Assembly (NCBI RefSeq): GCF_001894745.1
Contig: NZ_BBYF01000007.1
Coordinates: 1 to 64,000, forward strand
Reading direction: 5' to 3'
DNA: 64,000 nucleotides
From: Paenibacillus sp. NAIST15-1
Lineage (GTDB): Bacteria > Bacillota > Bacilli > Paenibacillales > Paenibacillaceae
Shown piece after piece: positions 17,477 through 24,958 of the stretch (position 1 is its first letter; every line of letters starts with the position of its first letter). Under the pieces are notes generated by a model. It had not been told where the DNA came from and did no database searches. It saw only the letters and a program-made list of their open reading frames with translations. The position numbers were made by a program, and so were the translations under genes.

Positions 17477-17896
17477 GTGAACGCATCAAATATCAATCCG
17501 TTTCTGATGTTTTTCGGCAATGCTGAAGAGGCAATCAAGCGCTATACTTCCGTATTTCAACCTTCTGAGGTGATAAGCATTGTGCGACATGGAGATGCAA
17601 TGCCAAAACTGGACGAAGGAGATAAGGATAAGGTGCTGCACGCCGTGTTCTCGTTGAAAGGACAGGTGTTCATGTGCATTGATAACTTGGACAAGCAGCA
17701 TCGCCATGAGTTTACGCCGGCTATATCCTTGTTCGTGACATGCGATTCGGAAGAAGAAATTGATCGAGTATTTCGGGAGCTGTCTGAGGAAGGACAAGTG
17801 CTGATGCCGCTTGAAGCCTCGTCTTGGAGCGCCAAATTTGCTTGGGTACAGGACAAGTTCGGTGTATCGTGGCAATTGAATCTGGCGAATACATAA
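17477..17896 (+). CDS. VOC family protein, PhnB-like
   Basis: A 139-residue vicinal-oxygen-chelate fold protein of the PhnB-like 3-demethylubiquinone-methyltransferase-related group, whose enzymatic role is unknown. Seen: INPFLMFFGNAEEAIKRYTS, VFSLKGQVFMCID, ISLFVTCDSEEEIDRVFREL and the closing WVQDKFGVSWQLNL. GTG start with AAAGGAGATGAACTT upstream. A second PhnB-like protein is at 54532-54960 on the minus strand. Confidence 0.88.
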   Translation: MNASNINPFLMFFGNAEEAIKRYTSVFQPSEVISIVRHGDAMPKLDEGDKDKVLHAVFSLKGQVFMCIDNLDKQHRHEFTPAISLFVTCDSEEEIDRVFRELSEEGQVLMPLEASSWSAKFAWVQDKFGVSWQLNLANT

Positions 17897-17921
17897 TTTG
17901 CATTTGCATGAGAAAGGAAGA

Positions 17922-17974
17922 GGAGCGGGATCTTTAATGGTCAGTAATTGACCTTAAGGAGAGCCGCTCCTTTT
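17922..17974. terminator. Bidirectional terminator between VOC and MocR genes
   Basis: GGAGCGG pairs with CCGCTCC, with an inner TAATGGTCA/TTGACCTTA stem, followed by CTTTTC. The genes on both sides converge here. Confidence 0.75.
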
Positions 17975-18000
17975 CGCTTCGTAGGGGATCTTGGTTCAGG

Positions 18001-19362
18001 CTATCCTTTGTTGAACTGAATAGTGCTCACTATCTCTATGAGCTGACGCAGCCCAAGCTCGATGCGATCCTCAGGCACATTCGTCACATTGATTTTCAAC
18101 AAATTGCTAGCCGGGAACGAAGCTAAGTAATGCTTGTCGATCGATTCGAGATGAATCGATTTCTTTTGTGCATCAGAAATAAGCCGCTGCACAGGCAGTC
18201 TGTCATGCAGTTCCAGATGGGTATGCACCGTTAGATGGGATGAAGCGCTTGGGATTGCGAAATGTTCATGCTGCTGAAGGGAGATATCTCGCAATACTGC
18301 CTGCATGAGCTGCGACCTTCTGGCATACGAGGTGCGTATTTTCTCGCGATGATGCTCGAACATGCCGCTCTTCAAGTAGATTTCGAGCGCTCCCTGCGAT
18401 AGCATGGAACTGTCAATATCCTGTGTTCGTTTATACCGATTGAACGTCTGGATTAGTGCATCTGGAATCACAGCCACCCCAATGCGGAGCCCTGGAAAAA
18501 TAATCTTCGAGTAGCTCTTCAAGTAAATGACATGCCCAGATTGATCGTACGCATATAGTGGATCGGACTTCGGATTGTGTTCCAAATCGGCCAAATAATC
18601 ATCCTCGACGATATAGACGTCGTATTTGTGTGCGAGGGCAGCGATTCGCTTCCTTTCTTCGGTACGGTAGGAAGAGCCAAGCGGATTATGGAATCTTGGT
18701 ATCGTATAAAAAAACTTAATGTCCTCCGTACGGAATATTCGTTCTAGCTCGTCCATATCGATGCCTTGCTCCGTTCGGCGAATGCCCATTACAGGAAGTT
18801 GATGCGTTTGCAGATGTTCAACCAGCAGATGATAACAAGGCTGTTCAATAAGAATCATCCTATTTTGGTTCGGAAAAGGCATGGTACAAAGTATGGAGAG
18901 GGCTTGCTGCACCCCTGATACAATGAAGATGTTGGACAGCTGTGTAAACACCTGATAATTGGCGAGATGCCGCTGCATGAGTGCAAGCAGCGATGGCAGC
19001 CCTTGAGAGGTCCCATAGATGAATAGATCATTTTTGTAGGTATCGATCGCTTTGTTGATACAGTGCTGGAAATCCAAGTATGGGAACACGCCAGGGTCAG
19101 GCGCGGCGGAGACAAAATCGATAATTTCCTGCTTCTTGAAATCTGCTTGATTTCGTGCCCGAACAACGTAATAGCCGCTCTTCGCCACCGAATAGATGAG
19201 ATGTCTTTCTTCCAAATCATGCAGTGCCCGAATGATCGTGCTCTTGTTGACCCCATATTGAATGGCAAGCTCGCGAATGGAAGGAAGTTTATCCCCGTCG
19301 TTCAAGGTGTGCTTCTCCAGATTGCGCTCTAAATTCTGAATGACCTGCTCGAATTTATACAT
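18001..19362 (-). CDS. MocR-type (GntR-aminotransferase) transcriptional regulator
   Basis: A 453-residue regulator: an N-terminal GntR winged helix (LPSIRELAIQYGVNKSTIIR) joined to an aspartate-aminotransferase-like domain. The pyridoxal-phosphate lysine is expected in YLKSYSKIIFPGLRIG, near residue 284, and the domain shows EDDYLADLEHNP. MocR proteins sense PLP or amino compounds. An upstream TTG/ATG frame reaches 19422, but GGAG just before ATG 19362 and a palindromic operator inside the longer frame favour 19362. It is divergent from an EamA transporter, as with B. subtilis YcxD/YcxC, so it very likely controls that gene. Confidence 0.9.
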   Translation of the reverse strand: MYKFEQVIQNLERNLEKHTLNDGDKLPSIRELAIQYGVNKSTIIRALHDLEERHLIYSVAKSGYYVVRARNQADFKKQEIIDFVSAAPDPGVFPYLDFQHCINKAIDTYKNDLFIYGTSQGLPSLLALMQRHLANYQVFTQLSNIFIVSGVQQALSILCTMPFPNQNRMILIEQPCYHLLVEHLQTHQLPVMGIRRTEQGIDMDELERIFRTEDIKFFYTIPRFHNPLGSSYRTEERKRIAALAHKYDVYIVEDDYLADLEHNPKSDPLYAYDQSGHVIYLKSYSKIIFPGLRIGVAVIPDALIQTFNRYKRTQDIDSSMLSQGALEIYLKSGMFEHHREKIRTSYARRSQLMQAVLRDISLQQHEHFAIPSASSHLTVHTHLELHDRLPVQRLISDAQKKSIHLESIDKHYLASFPASNLLKINVTNVPEDRIELGLRQLIEIVSTIQFNKG

Positions 19363-19381
19363 CGATCTCCATTCACCTCGA

Positions 19382-19399
19382 ATCTGTACCGGTACAGAT
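19382..19399. promoter_or_regulatory. Perfect 18-bp palindrome, likely MocR operator
   Basis: ATCTGTACCGGTACAGAT is a perfect inverted repeat, 20 bases before the regulator start and 100 bases before the transporter start. Position between divergent genes suggests the MocR binding site; binding itself is inferred. Confidence 0.65.
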
Positions 19400-19466
19400 G
19401 CTAATTTTCTTGATTGTAGCATAGTGCTGCAGCAATTAACATGGTTGTAGGGCCTTCAGTAATCAA

Positions 19467-19480
19467 TTGCTTGCAAGCAA
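19467..19480. promoter_or_regulatory. Second 14-bp palindrome in the EamA leader
   Basis: TTGCTTGCAAGCAA is a perfect inverted repeat that ends about 18 bases before the EamA ATG. It could be another regulator site or a small RNA hairpin near the ribosome site. Confidence 0.4.
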
Positions 19481-19498
19481 GGAAGAGAGGAATCGATC

Positions 19499-20437
19499 AT
19501 GAATCATTCAGCTGTAAAAAAAGCGTATATCGCCGCCATCCTAAATACACTGATTATTGGATTTTCCTTTGTTTTTGTAAAAATAGCGCTGCAAAGCGTA
19601 AACTCGCTAGACATGCTTGCCTATCGATTTACGGCATCCTTTGCGGCTATCATGATCTTGATTCTGTTCGGAAGAGTAAAGCTGAACCTACGATGGAAGG
19701 ATGTTGCGACGATTGTCCCGCTGGCGGTTCTCTACCCCGGATTGTTTTTTGCCTTTCAAACATTCGGTCTCGTCACCGTATCTGCTTCGGAGGCTGGGAT
19801 TATTCAGGCGGCTGTACCGATATTCACGATGATATTCGCATCGTATTGGCTGAAGGAACATTCCACATGGCAGCAAAAAATTGCTCTGCTTCTGTCGGTC
19901 TCAGGACTTATTTATATCTTTGCGATGAAAGGCGTTAACGTTGGAAATACAAGTTTATTAGGCATCTTGCTCGTCTTCCTGTCTGTGCTCTCCTTAGCGG
20001 GATACAACGTTGCTGCACGCAAGAGAACACGCAAATATGGAGTGATGGATGTAACCTTTATTATGACCTGCTTCGGATTCGTGCTCTTTAATGCGATGGC
20101 GATCTTCCAGCATATTGCGGAAGGAACGACATGGAATGTGATGCAGCCGCTATTCGATCCGATGTTCGTAGTCTCCATTCTCTACTTGGGCGTGTTATCT
20201 TCTCTGATGACCGCATACTTGACGAACTATGCATTATCGAAGCTGGAGGCTGTGAAGGTAAGCGTATTTACGCAATTAGGGACGGTTGTGACGATGGGAG
20301 CAGGTGTCATGATCTTGAACGAAAGCTTGCAGTACTATCATATCGTTGGCGCTGGGCTCATCATAATCGGCGTGTTGGGCGTCAATATCCCGCTTCGTCA
20401 ACGTCAACGTACAAGCAACATGAAGAAGCAGGCGTGA
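19499..20437 (+). CDS. EamA/DMT family transporter
   Basis: A 312-residue integral membrane protein with ten predicted helices in two EamA repeats. Repeat 1 starts AYIAAILNTLIIGFSFVFVK; repeat 2 starts near LLGILLVFLSVLSLAGYNVA; the second-repeat end FTQLGTVVTMGAGVMILNES is typical. DMT carriers usually export amino acids or metabolites. Divergent to a MocR regulator, which suggests induction by an amino compound or vitamin B6. Ribosome site AAGAGAGG. A strong terminator follows. Confidence 0.9.
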   Translation: MNHSAVKKAYIAAILNTLIIGFSFVFVKIALQSVNSLDMLAYRFTASFAAIMILILFGRVKLNLRWKDVATIVPLAVLYPGLFFAFQTFGLVTVSASEAGIIQAAVPIFTMIFASYWLKEHSTWQQKIALLLSVSGLIYIFAMKGVNVGNTSLLGILLVFLSVLSLAGYNVAARKRTRKYGVMDVTFIMTCFGFVLFNAMAIFQHIAEGTTWNVMQPLFDPMFVVSILYLGVLSSLMTAYLTNYALSKLEAVKVSVFTQLGTVVTMGAGVMILNESLQYYHIVGAGLIIIGVLGVNIPLRQRQRTSNMKKQA

Positions 20438-20471
20438 GATAGTGAATTTGTGAAGTGTGTAAGAAAAGCCA

Positions 20472-20499
20472 AAAGCACCGAACCTCGGTGCTTTTTTTT
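20472..20499. terminator. Bidirectional terminator between EamA and GNAT genes
   Basis: AAAGCACCGA pairs with TCGGTGCTTT across a three-base loop, with eight T on the plus side and an A run on the other. Both flanking genes converge; it ends at the stop codon of the minus-strand gene. Confidence 0.9.
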
Positions 20500-21259
20500 A
20501 CCTGCTATAGATAGTGAAGTTGACTCCGTATATCGGCAAATTAGCTTTTGCGGCGACACGCTGTGAAGAGAAGTTGTCACAGAACGTGCTGTATAACGGG
20601 ATGGCTCCGATCCTGCGGACCGCTTGAGCCCAGCTTGCAACTACGTGAGCTGCGTACCCTCTACCACGAAAGTCGTGAAGCGTTTCTAGCCCAGCCTCAT
20701 GGGCATGACAAGAAATACGAACACTCCGGCATAGCGATACAATCTGCTCATGGTGAACGATTGCGACGCAAGGCTGTGCATACTCGATTTCTGAGGCCAG
20801 CCACTCGAATCCGCTGTAATCCCATTTTGTTATATTTTCTTGCGTGATCGTTACTGGCTTCTCCGAACTCGCATCCGCCAAGCTGGTATCAGGTACATAG
20901 TAACAAGGCCCCATTGTGAATTGTTCAGCATGCAGGAGGCTCATATAGGATTCATAGTGCTTCGGTGTTGCATGAATATCACGAATTGCGGGTTCAACCT
21001 TAATTAATGACTTCAGTTGTTCGACTACCGAGCTTGGAACATCATGGCGAAATCTACATATCGTCTTGCCATCCATGGTTCGTCCTAAGAAAAAGCGAGG
21101 AGCTGGACGCTCACCAGGCCACGGCTCGTTAATCGATCGAAGCCGCATCTTGTCATCATGCGTAAACAGGGCTTCAGCGTGCATGTTCATAAGCTTATTA
21201 GAAGATAGCAGACTTGCTTCTGGATTTTCTTTTTCCGTTTGAATGAGTAGCACCCCCAA
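20498..21259 (-). CDS. GNAT family N-acetyltransferase, GNAT_acetyltran type
   Basis: A 253-residue protein of the same two-part type as the one at 1694. N-terminal NMHAEALFTHDDKMRLRSIN and INEPWPGERPAPRFFLGRT are typical of the group. The C-terminal acetyl-CoA loop reads LHDFRGRGYAAHVVASWAQA and the end SSQRVAAKANLPIYG. The start is TTG or an adjacent GTG with a weak ribosome site; the first ~20 residues are therefore uncertain. Substrate unknown. Confidence 0.78.
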   Translation of the reverse strand: MGVLLIQTEKENPEASLLSSNKLMNMHAEALFTHDDKMRLRSINEPWPGERPAPRFFLGRTMDGKTICRFRHDVPSSVVEQLKSLIKVEPAIRDIHATPKHYESYMSLLHAEQFTMGPCYYVPDTSLADASSEKPVTITQENITKWDYSGFEWLASEIEYAQPCVAIVHHEQIVSLCRSVRISCHAHEAGLETLHDFRGRGYAAHVVASWAQAVRRIGAIPLYSTFCDNFSSQRVAAKANLPIYGVNFTIYSR

Positions 21260-21480
21260 GTTGTTTTAGGTTTGCACCGTACCCTAATTCTTCATTTACG
21301 TGTACCTCTGGTTCCTGTTGCAGTGATTCTAAGGAAAAGTCTTGCGTTATGCTAATGCAGTATGCAGCCATCGCAGTGTTGCACCCTAGTGTGATGTTTC
21401 CAAAGAGTGGATACGGCACTCTGTATACAGGTGGTCGAAGTAAAGAATACCTTGTAATGAAAATTACCTTGATGGATTAG
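21260..21480 (-). other. Unassigned open frame upstream of the GNAT gene
   Basis: On the minus strand a frame is open from a stop near 21480 into the start of the GNAT gene, about 70-94 codons. It reads FITRYSLLRPPVYRVPYPLF, then GNITLGCNTAMAAYCISITQ and EVHVNEELGYGANLKQLGG. Composition looks coding, but there is no start codon with a ribosome site and I recognise no family. It may be the tail of a lost gene. Confidence 0.3.
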
Positions 21481-21556
21481 GTCTTGATTGTTATGATAGC
21501 AAAAATAAATGGTAGGAAATAGCTAATAATTTTTTCAAGAGAGGACGGTGCAATTG

Positions 21557-22114
21557 ATGCCATATTTACATGGAAACCGCATCACATTACGCGAATATCG
21601 CAGAGAAGATTTGGGATGGATTCGGAAATGGGCAAATGATGAGGAGATAACGAATACACTGAGTGATATTTTTTTGTATCCGCATGCGGAACAAGATACG
21701 GAAGCCTTTCTAGAAATGATGATTGACAGTTCGTCTAAATCGAAAGGCTTCGTCATCGCTGATCGGCAATCGTTGGATTATATCGGTCAAATTGATTTGC
21801 ATCAGATTGACTGGAAAAATCGCTCCGCCGTACTTGGCATCGTGATCGGCCGCAAAGATATGCTTGGTGCCGGTTATGGCAGGGAAGCGATTAGACTGAT
21901 GCAGAAGTTTGTATTCCACTCCTTGAATTTGAACCGGCTGGAGCTGGAGGTGTATGCATTCAATGAGCGGGCGCATCGTTGTTATATCAGCTGTGGCTTC
22001 AAGGAGGAAGGGAGACTCCGCCAGAAGATGTTTAAGGACGGAAAGTACTCGGATGTTATCGTGATGAGCGTGTTAAAGGACGAATATGAGCAGATGCAAC
22101 TTGATGGGAAATGA
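21557..22114 (+). CDS. GNAT family N-acetyltransferase, RimJ/RimL type
   Basis: A 185-residue acetyltransferase. It starts MPYLHGNRITLREYRREDL, has the cofactor loop GRKDMLGAGYGREAIRLMQ, LNLNRLELEVYAFNERAHRC and closing GRLRQKMFKDGKYSDVIVMS. These match the Acetyltransf_3 group. GAGAGGA lies 11 bases before the ATG; in-frame GTG (21548) and TTG (21554) are alternatives, so the first three residues are uncertain. Twenty-five bases separate it from the next GNAT gene, suggesting co-transcription. Confidence 0.88.
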   Translation: MPYLHGNRITLREYRREDLGWIRKWANDEEITNTLSDIFLYPHAEQDTEAFLEMMIDSSSKSKGFVIADRQSLDYIGQIDLHQIDWKNRSAVLGIVIGRKDMLGAGYGREAIRLMQKFVFHSLNLNRLELEVYAFNERAHRCYISCGFKEEGRLRQKMFKDGKYSDVIVMSVLKDEYEQMQLDGK

Positions 22115-22139
22115 CCTAACAGCTGAAAGGTGATGCATA

Positions 22140-23117
22140 ATGGCAATGATCCCGCGATGGGAGCCTGAACAGCAGCGCTATGCGTTATCGGAACAGGTAT
22201 ACCTGCTGAAGGCGGATAAGATCGAATGGGGAATATACTGCTCTGTGTATTATAGTGCAGAATATAACGGTTTTTTCAAGGATCAAGGATATGAATATGA
22301 AGGATGGCGAGATCCCTTCTGGATTTATGAAGGCGAAGCTCGCATCGGCGGGGTAGTGATAGCGCCCAATGTCATGTATACGCTGTTCTTCATCCCGCCA
22401 TTCAGAGATGAACGGCGCATCGTGCTATTATTGAAGGAAGCGCTAATCAGCTGGTCTGATCTACGCAAGGATATTATTATATTCGAGGTACTGCCAGATC
22501 AGGTTGAGCTGCTAGGTAGAGCTGGCTTCTGGCCATCAGCATTCAGATGCCGCTGGATGCAGCGGCCAACCGAAGCTTTTGTAGTCAAGTGGGAAGATCA
22601 CTTTGTTGTGGAGACGCCAGAAATGATCCAGCAGGATGGCATCAATCAACTGCGGAACGAGAATGACATTGCGAAGCTCTTATATCGAAGTTTTGCCGGT
22701 GCAGGTTCGATAGATGCCATTCGCAGACAGCAGACGGATATGCAATTCTATCAAGAGGATATCCGCGAATATGTGTCTTACACGAATGACTTGGTAAGGA
22801 ACGCCTCGACGATCGTTGTCGATAGTCATACGAATGAAGTGGTAGGCGCATGTCTCGTGTCCATGCAAGGAAGTTACCCAGCTATTTATAATATTGCCGT
22901 GCATCCTTCCTATTCGGGGCAGGGGATTGCCACAAGAATGCTTCAAACGGCATTATCTAATTTGAAAGGGCACTATCCTGTTCTAAGACTGTATGTGATG
23001 CAGGGGAATACAGCGGAATCGGTATACTACAATCTTGGTTTTATGCCTGGGCCAATAGAGGTTCAGCGCATGTATATTCCAGCACAAACTGATCGATTAG
23101 ATAGCAATCGTACATAA
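22140..23117 (+). CDS. Double-domain GNAT acetyltransferase
   Basis: A 325-residue protein. The C-terminal domain is a clear GNAT: VVGACLVSMQGSYPAIYNIA, cofactor loop VHPSYSGQGIATRMLQTAL and NTAESVYYNLGFMPG. The N-terminal half (for example RIGGVVIAPNVMYTLFFIPP) looks like a degenerate GNAT repeat with an altered cofactor site. Such tandem GNATs usually act with the C-terminal active site only. The AAAGGTG site lies about 8 bases upstream. Confidence 0.85.
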   Translation: MAMIPRWEPEQQRYALSEQVYLLKADKIEWGIYCSVYYSAEYNGFFKDQGYEYEGWRDPFWIYEGEARIGGVVIAPNVMYTLFFIPPFRDERRIVLLLKEALISWSDLRKDIIIFEVLPDQVELLGRAGFWPSAFRCRWMQRPTEAFVVKWEDHFVVETPEMIQQDGINQLRNENDIAKLLYRSFAGAGSIDAIRRQQTDMQFYQEDIREYVSYTNDLVRNASTIVVDSHTNEVVGACLVSMQGSYPAIYNIAVHPSYSGQGIATRMLQTALSNLKGHYPVLRLYVMQGNTAESVYYNLGFMPGPIEVQRMYIPAQTDRLDSNRT

Positions 23118-23140
23118 CTGTCAGCAACTCCTAACAGGGT

Positions 23141-23165
23141 AGGAGAATCGCTAGATTCGCCTCCT
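23141..23165 (+). terminator. Weak hairpin after the double GNAT gene
   Basis: AGGAGAATC pairs with GATTCGCCTCCT across GCTA with a two-base bulge; the following GTGCATTTTG has few T. Confidence 0.4.
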
Positions 23166-23213
23166 GTGCATTTTGCATGATCACACATTTCCGGGATGAA
23201 CGATGAATACTAA

Positions 23214-23450
23214 CAAAGGTATACCCACATTGCTTTTACCGTAAACGAACATGATATTGATGAGATAAAGACGAAGCTTCAACAATACGGTGCCCGAATA
23301 CTGCCTGGAAGAGAGCGTGATGAGCGGGACAAGCGGTCGATCTATTTCACAGACCCAGACGGACACCGATTTGAATTCCACTCCGGTCAATTGGCGGATC
23401 GCTTGGACTATTACAAGGATACGATGCCACATATGACTTTTTTGGAATGA
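23214..23450 (+). pseudogene. fosB: C-terminal half of FosB-type fosfomycin thiol transferase
   Basis: The frame reads RYTHIAFTVNEHDIDEIKTK, then ILPGRERDERDKRSIYFTDP and DGHRFEFHSGQLADRLDYYK. This matches the second half of FosB (family core LPGRERDERDxRSLYFTDPDGHKFEFH), a Mn2+-dependent enzyme that adds bacillithiol or cysteine to fosfomycin. The histidine in THIAF and the glutamate in FEFH, two metal ligands, are kept. The first ~60 residues with the first metal histidine are absent and a TAA at 23211 closes the frame upstream. No start codon, so not functional. Confidence 0.82.
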
Positions 23451-23493
23451 ATGAATCCATATTCAACTAATACTATTTAGAGATAATGTATAA

Positions 23494-23673
23494 ATCATCT
23501 TTTTGAACAGCACTTTGCTAGCTTCTGGGGGTAAGTTTGTGTTGCAGGATTTCGACCCTGTTTCGACGAAGCTTATTACATCAGCAGGGACAACTGCAAA
23601 CATTCGCAAGCGTAAGGTGACAGGAGATTATTTCGATTGCTCGCTAAAAGAGAAGGATGTCGCCATGTCATAA
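23494..23673 (+). pseudogene. Unidentified C-terminal coding fragment
   Basis: A 59-codon open stretch ends at TAA 23671-23673. The last 45 codons read GGKFVLQDFDPVSTKLITSA, then GTTANIRKRKVTGDYFDCSL and KEKDVAMS, which looks like real protein. There is no plausible start codon with a ribosome site. I do not recognise the family. It lies directly after the FosB remnant and is probably another deletion scar. Confidence 0.4.
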
Positions 23674-23750
23674 AGGAAATAAGCGCTGCATCAAGACTAG
23701 TCAGAAGAGGTAATGATCATTTATCTGATTAGATAGGGAGTGTTTTTCCG

Positions 23751-23945
23751 ATGCGAACGTTGAAGAGCTTTACGAAGATGTTGTTCGAATTGATCTTAGG
23801 ATTGTACTATGGTATGTTTCGCCGTGGAGAGCACTATGACAAAGAAACACAGCATTTACGTGGTGTCCGCTATGGAGCTTTCGTAGTTGGCCTAATGATT
23901 GCACTGGTTATCGTGGCCATGATTTTGTATCCGAGCAGTTTGTAA
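23751..23945 (+). CDS. Small single-helix membrane protein
   Basis: A 64-residue protein with a basic N-terminus, an amphipathic stretch (MLFELILGLYYGMFRRGEHY) and one clear membrane helix, GAFVVGLMIALVIVAMILYP, near the end. The N-terminus should be in the cytosol. AGGGAG lies upstream at some distance. No family recognised. It sits just before the nucleotidyltransferase gene (21 bases), so the two may be transcribed together. Confidence 0.6.
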   Translation: MRTLKSFTKMLFELILGLYYGMFRRGEHYDKETQHLRGVRYGAFVVGLMIALVIVAMILYPSSL

Positions 23946-23966
23946 CATACAAGGGAGCGTACAGCA

Positions 23967-24794
23967 TTGGTGAATATACAACCGGAGATTGAGGCTATTC
24001 TGAATCGATATATCAAGCTAATTGATGAATATAAGCAGGATTGGCTGGAGGGATTGTATCTCTATGGCTCAATTGCGTTAGGGGATTATTCGTTATCATT
24101 AAGCGATATTGACTTCATTGCGATCACTCGTGAACGACTGAATGCAGATGAGATCAGACAAATGGCTATTATTCATGCGAAAGTAAGGCGGTTTGCTCCA
24201 AAGCCTAATATGAACGGGATCTACTTGACTTGGGAGGATATAGGCAAGTTGCCTCATGAAATTGCGTCGTTTCCCTATTATTGTGATGGGAAGATGAACC
24301 GAGCAGGTTATTTCGAGCTCAATCCTGTGACCTGGTATGAAATGAAGCATCACGGCCTAGCAATCGTTGGGCCGCCTGTGGCTGAATTGGATATTCCCTT
24401 AGATATGAACTTGTTCTTGTCTGATATGCATGAGAATTTGAACACCTATTGGGCGAATTGGATGCAGAGATCAACACCGTTCTTGTCTATTCATTCCTTC
24501 CTGCTGCTCAATCGTGCTCAAGTTGCATGGGGTGTACTTGGTGTAACCAGACAATGGTATACGTTCCGTGAAAGAGCGATTGTGAGTAAGGCTGGAGCGG
24601 GGGAATATGCATTGCGCATAGTTCCTGTGCGGTGGCATAAGATTCTGCAAGAATCGATCAACGAAAGACGAGGCATCGGGGAGTCACTCTATGCTTCGAA
24701 GTGGGAGAGGAAGCGGGATGCCTTGGCGTATATGACTTATTTGCTGAATGAGTGCAACCATTTGTTCGATAATGAGCCTAGCAGCGTAAATTGA
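23967..24794 (+). CDS. Aminoglycoside nucleotidyltransferase-like protein (AadA/DUF4111 type)
   Basis: A 275-residue protein with the nucleotidyltransferase signature GLYLYGSIALGDYSLSLSDI followed by DF, giving the G-S ... D-x-D metal site near residues 32-50. The helical C-terminal part (LLLNRAQVAWGVLGVTRQWY, KWERKRDALAYMTYLL) matches the DUF4111 domain of AadA-like streptomycin/spectinomycin adenylyltransferases. Chromosomal homologues are frequent and resistance is not guaranteed. TTG start 9 bases after AAGGGAG. A terminator follows. Confidence 0.85.
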   Translation: MVNIQPEIEAILNRYIKLIDEYKQDWLEGLYLYGSIALGDYSLSLSDIDFIAITRERLNADEIRQMAIIHAKVRRFAPKPNMNGIYLTWEDIGKLPHEIASFPYYCDGKMNRAGYFELNPVTWYEMKHHGLAIVGPPVAELDIPLDMNLFLSDMHENLNTYWANWMQRSTPFLSIHSFLLLNRAQVAWGVLGVTRQWYTFRERAIVSKAGAGEYALRIVPVRWHKILQESINERRGIGESLYASKWERKRDALAYMTYLLNECNHLFDNEPSSVN

Positions 24795-24830
24795 TTGGTA
24801 ACGCAATTATAATATCGATGTATTTCTGAA

Positions 24831-24869
24831 GATTCGGGGTCACGGGGAAGTGAACTCGAGTCTTTTTTA
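24831..24869 (+). terminator. Terminator after the nucleotidyltransferase gene
   Basis: GATTCGGGGTCAC pairs with GTGAACTCGAGTC (several G-T pairs), followed by TTTTTTATTTTT. Confidence 0.8.
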
Positions 24870-24879
24870 TTTTTCTCTA

Positions 24880-24906
24880 TGATAATCATTATCAATACTA
24901 TATAAT
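24880..24906 (+). promoter_or_regulatory. Perfect Fur box overlapping the ABC exporter promoter
   Basis: TGATAATCATTATCA (24880-24894) is a perfect 7-1-7 inverted repeat and equals the Bacillus Fur consensus TGATAATNATTATCA. A -10 element TATAAT follows at 24901-24906, so bound Fur would cover the -35 region and spacer. Iron-dependent repression of the downstream exporter is the expected result. Confidence 0.85.
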
Positions 24907-24918
24907 GACATAGATTGT

Positions 24919-24933
24919 TGATTATGATTATAC
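24919..24933 (+). promoter_or_regulatory. Possible second, degenerate Fur box
   Basis: TGATTATGATTATAC matches 12 of the 15 positions of the Fur consensus and lies just downstream of the -10. It could strengthen repression. Confidence 0.4.
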
Positions 24934-24958
24934 TGACATAGAGAAATGAGGGAATCGA

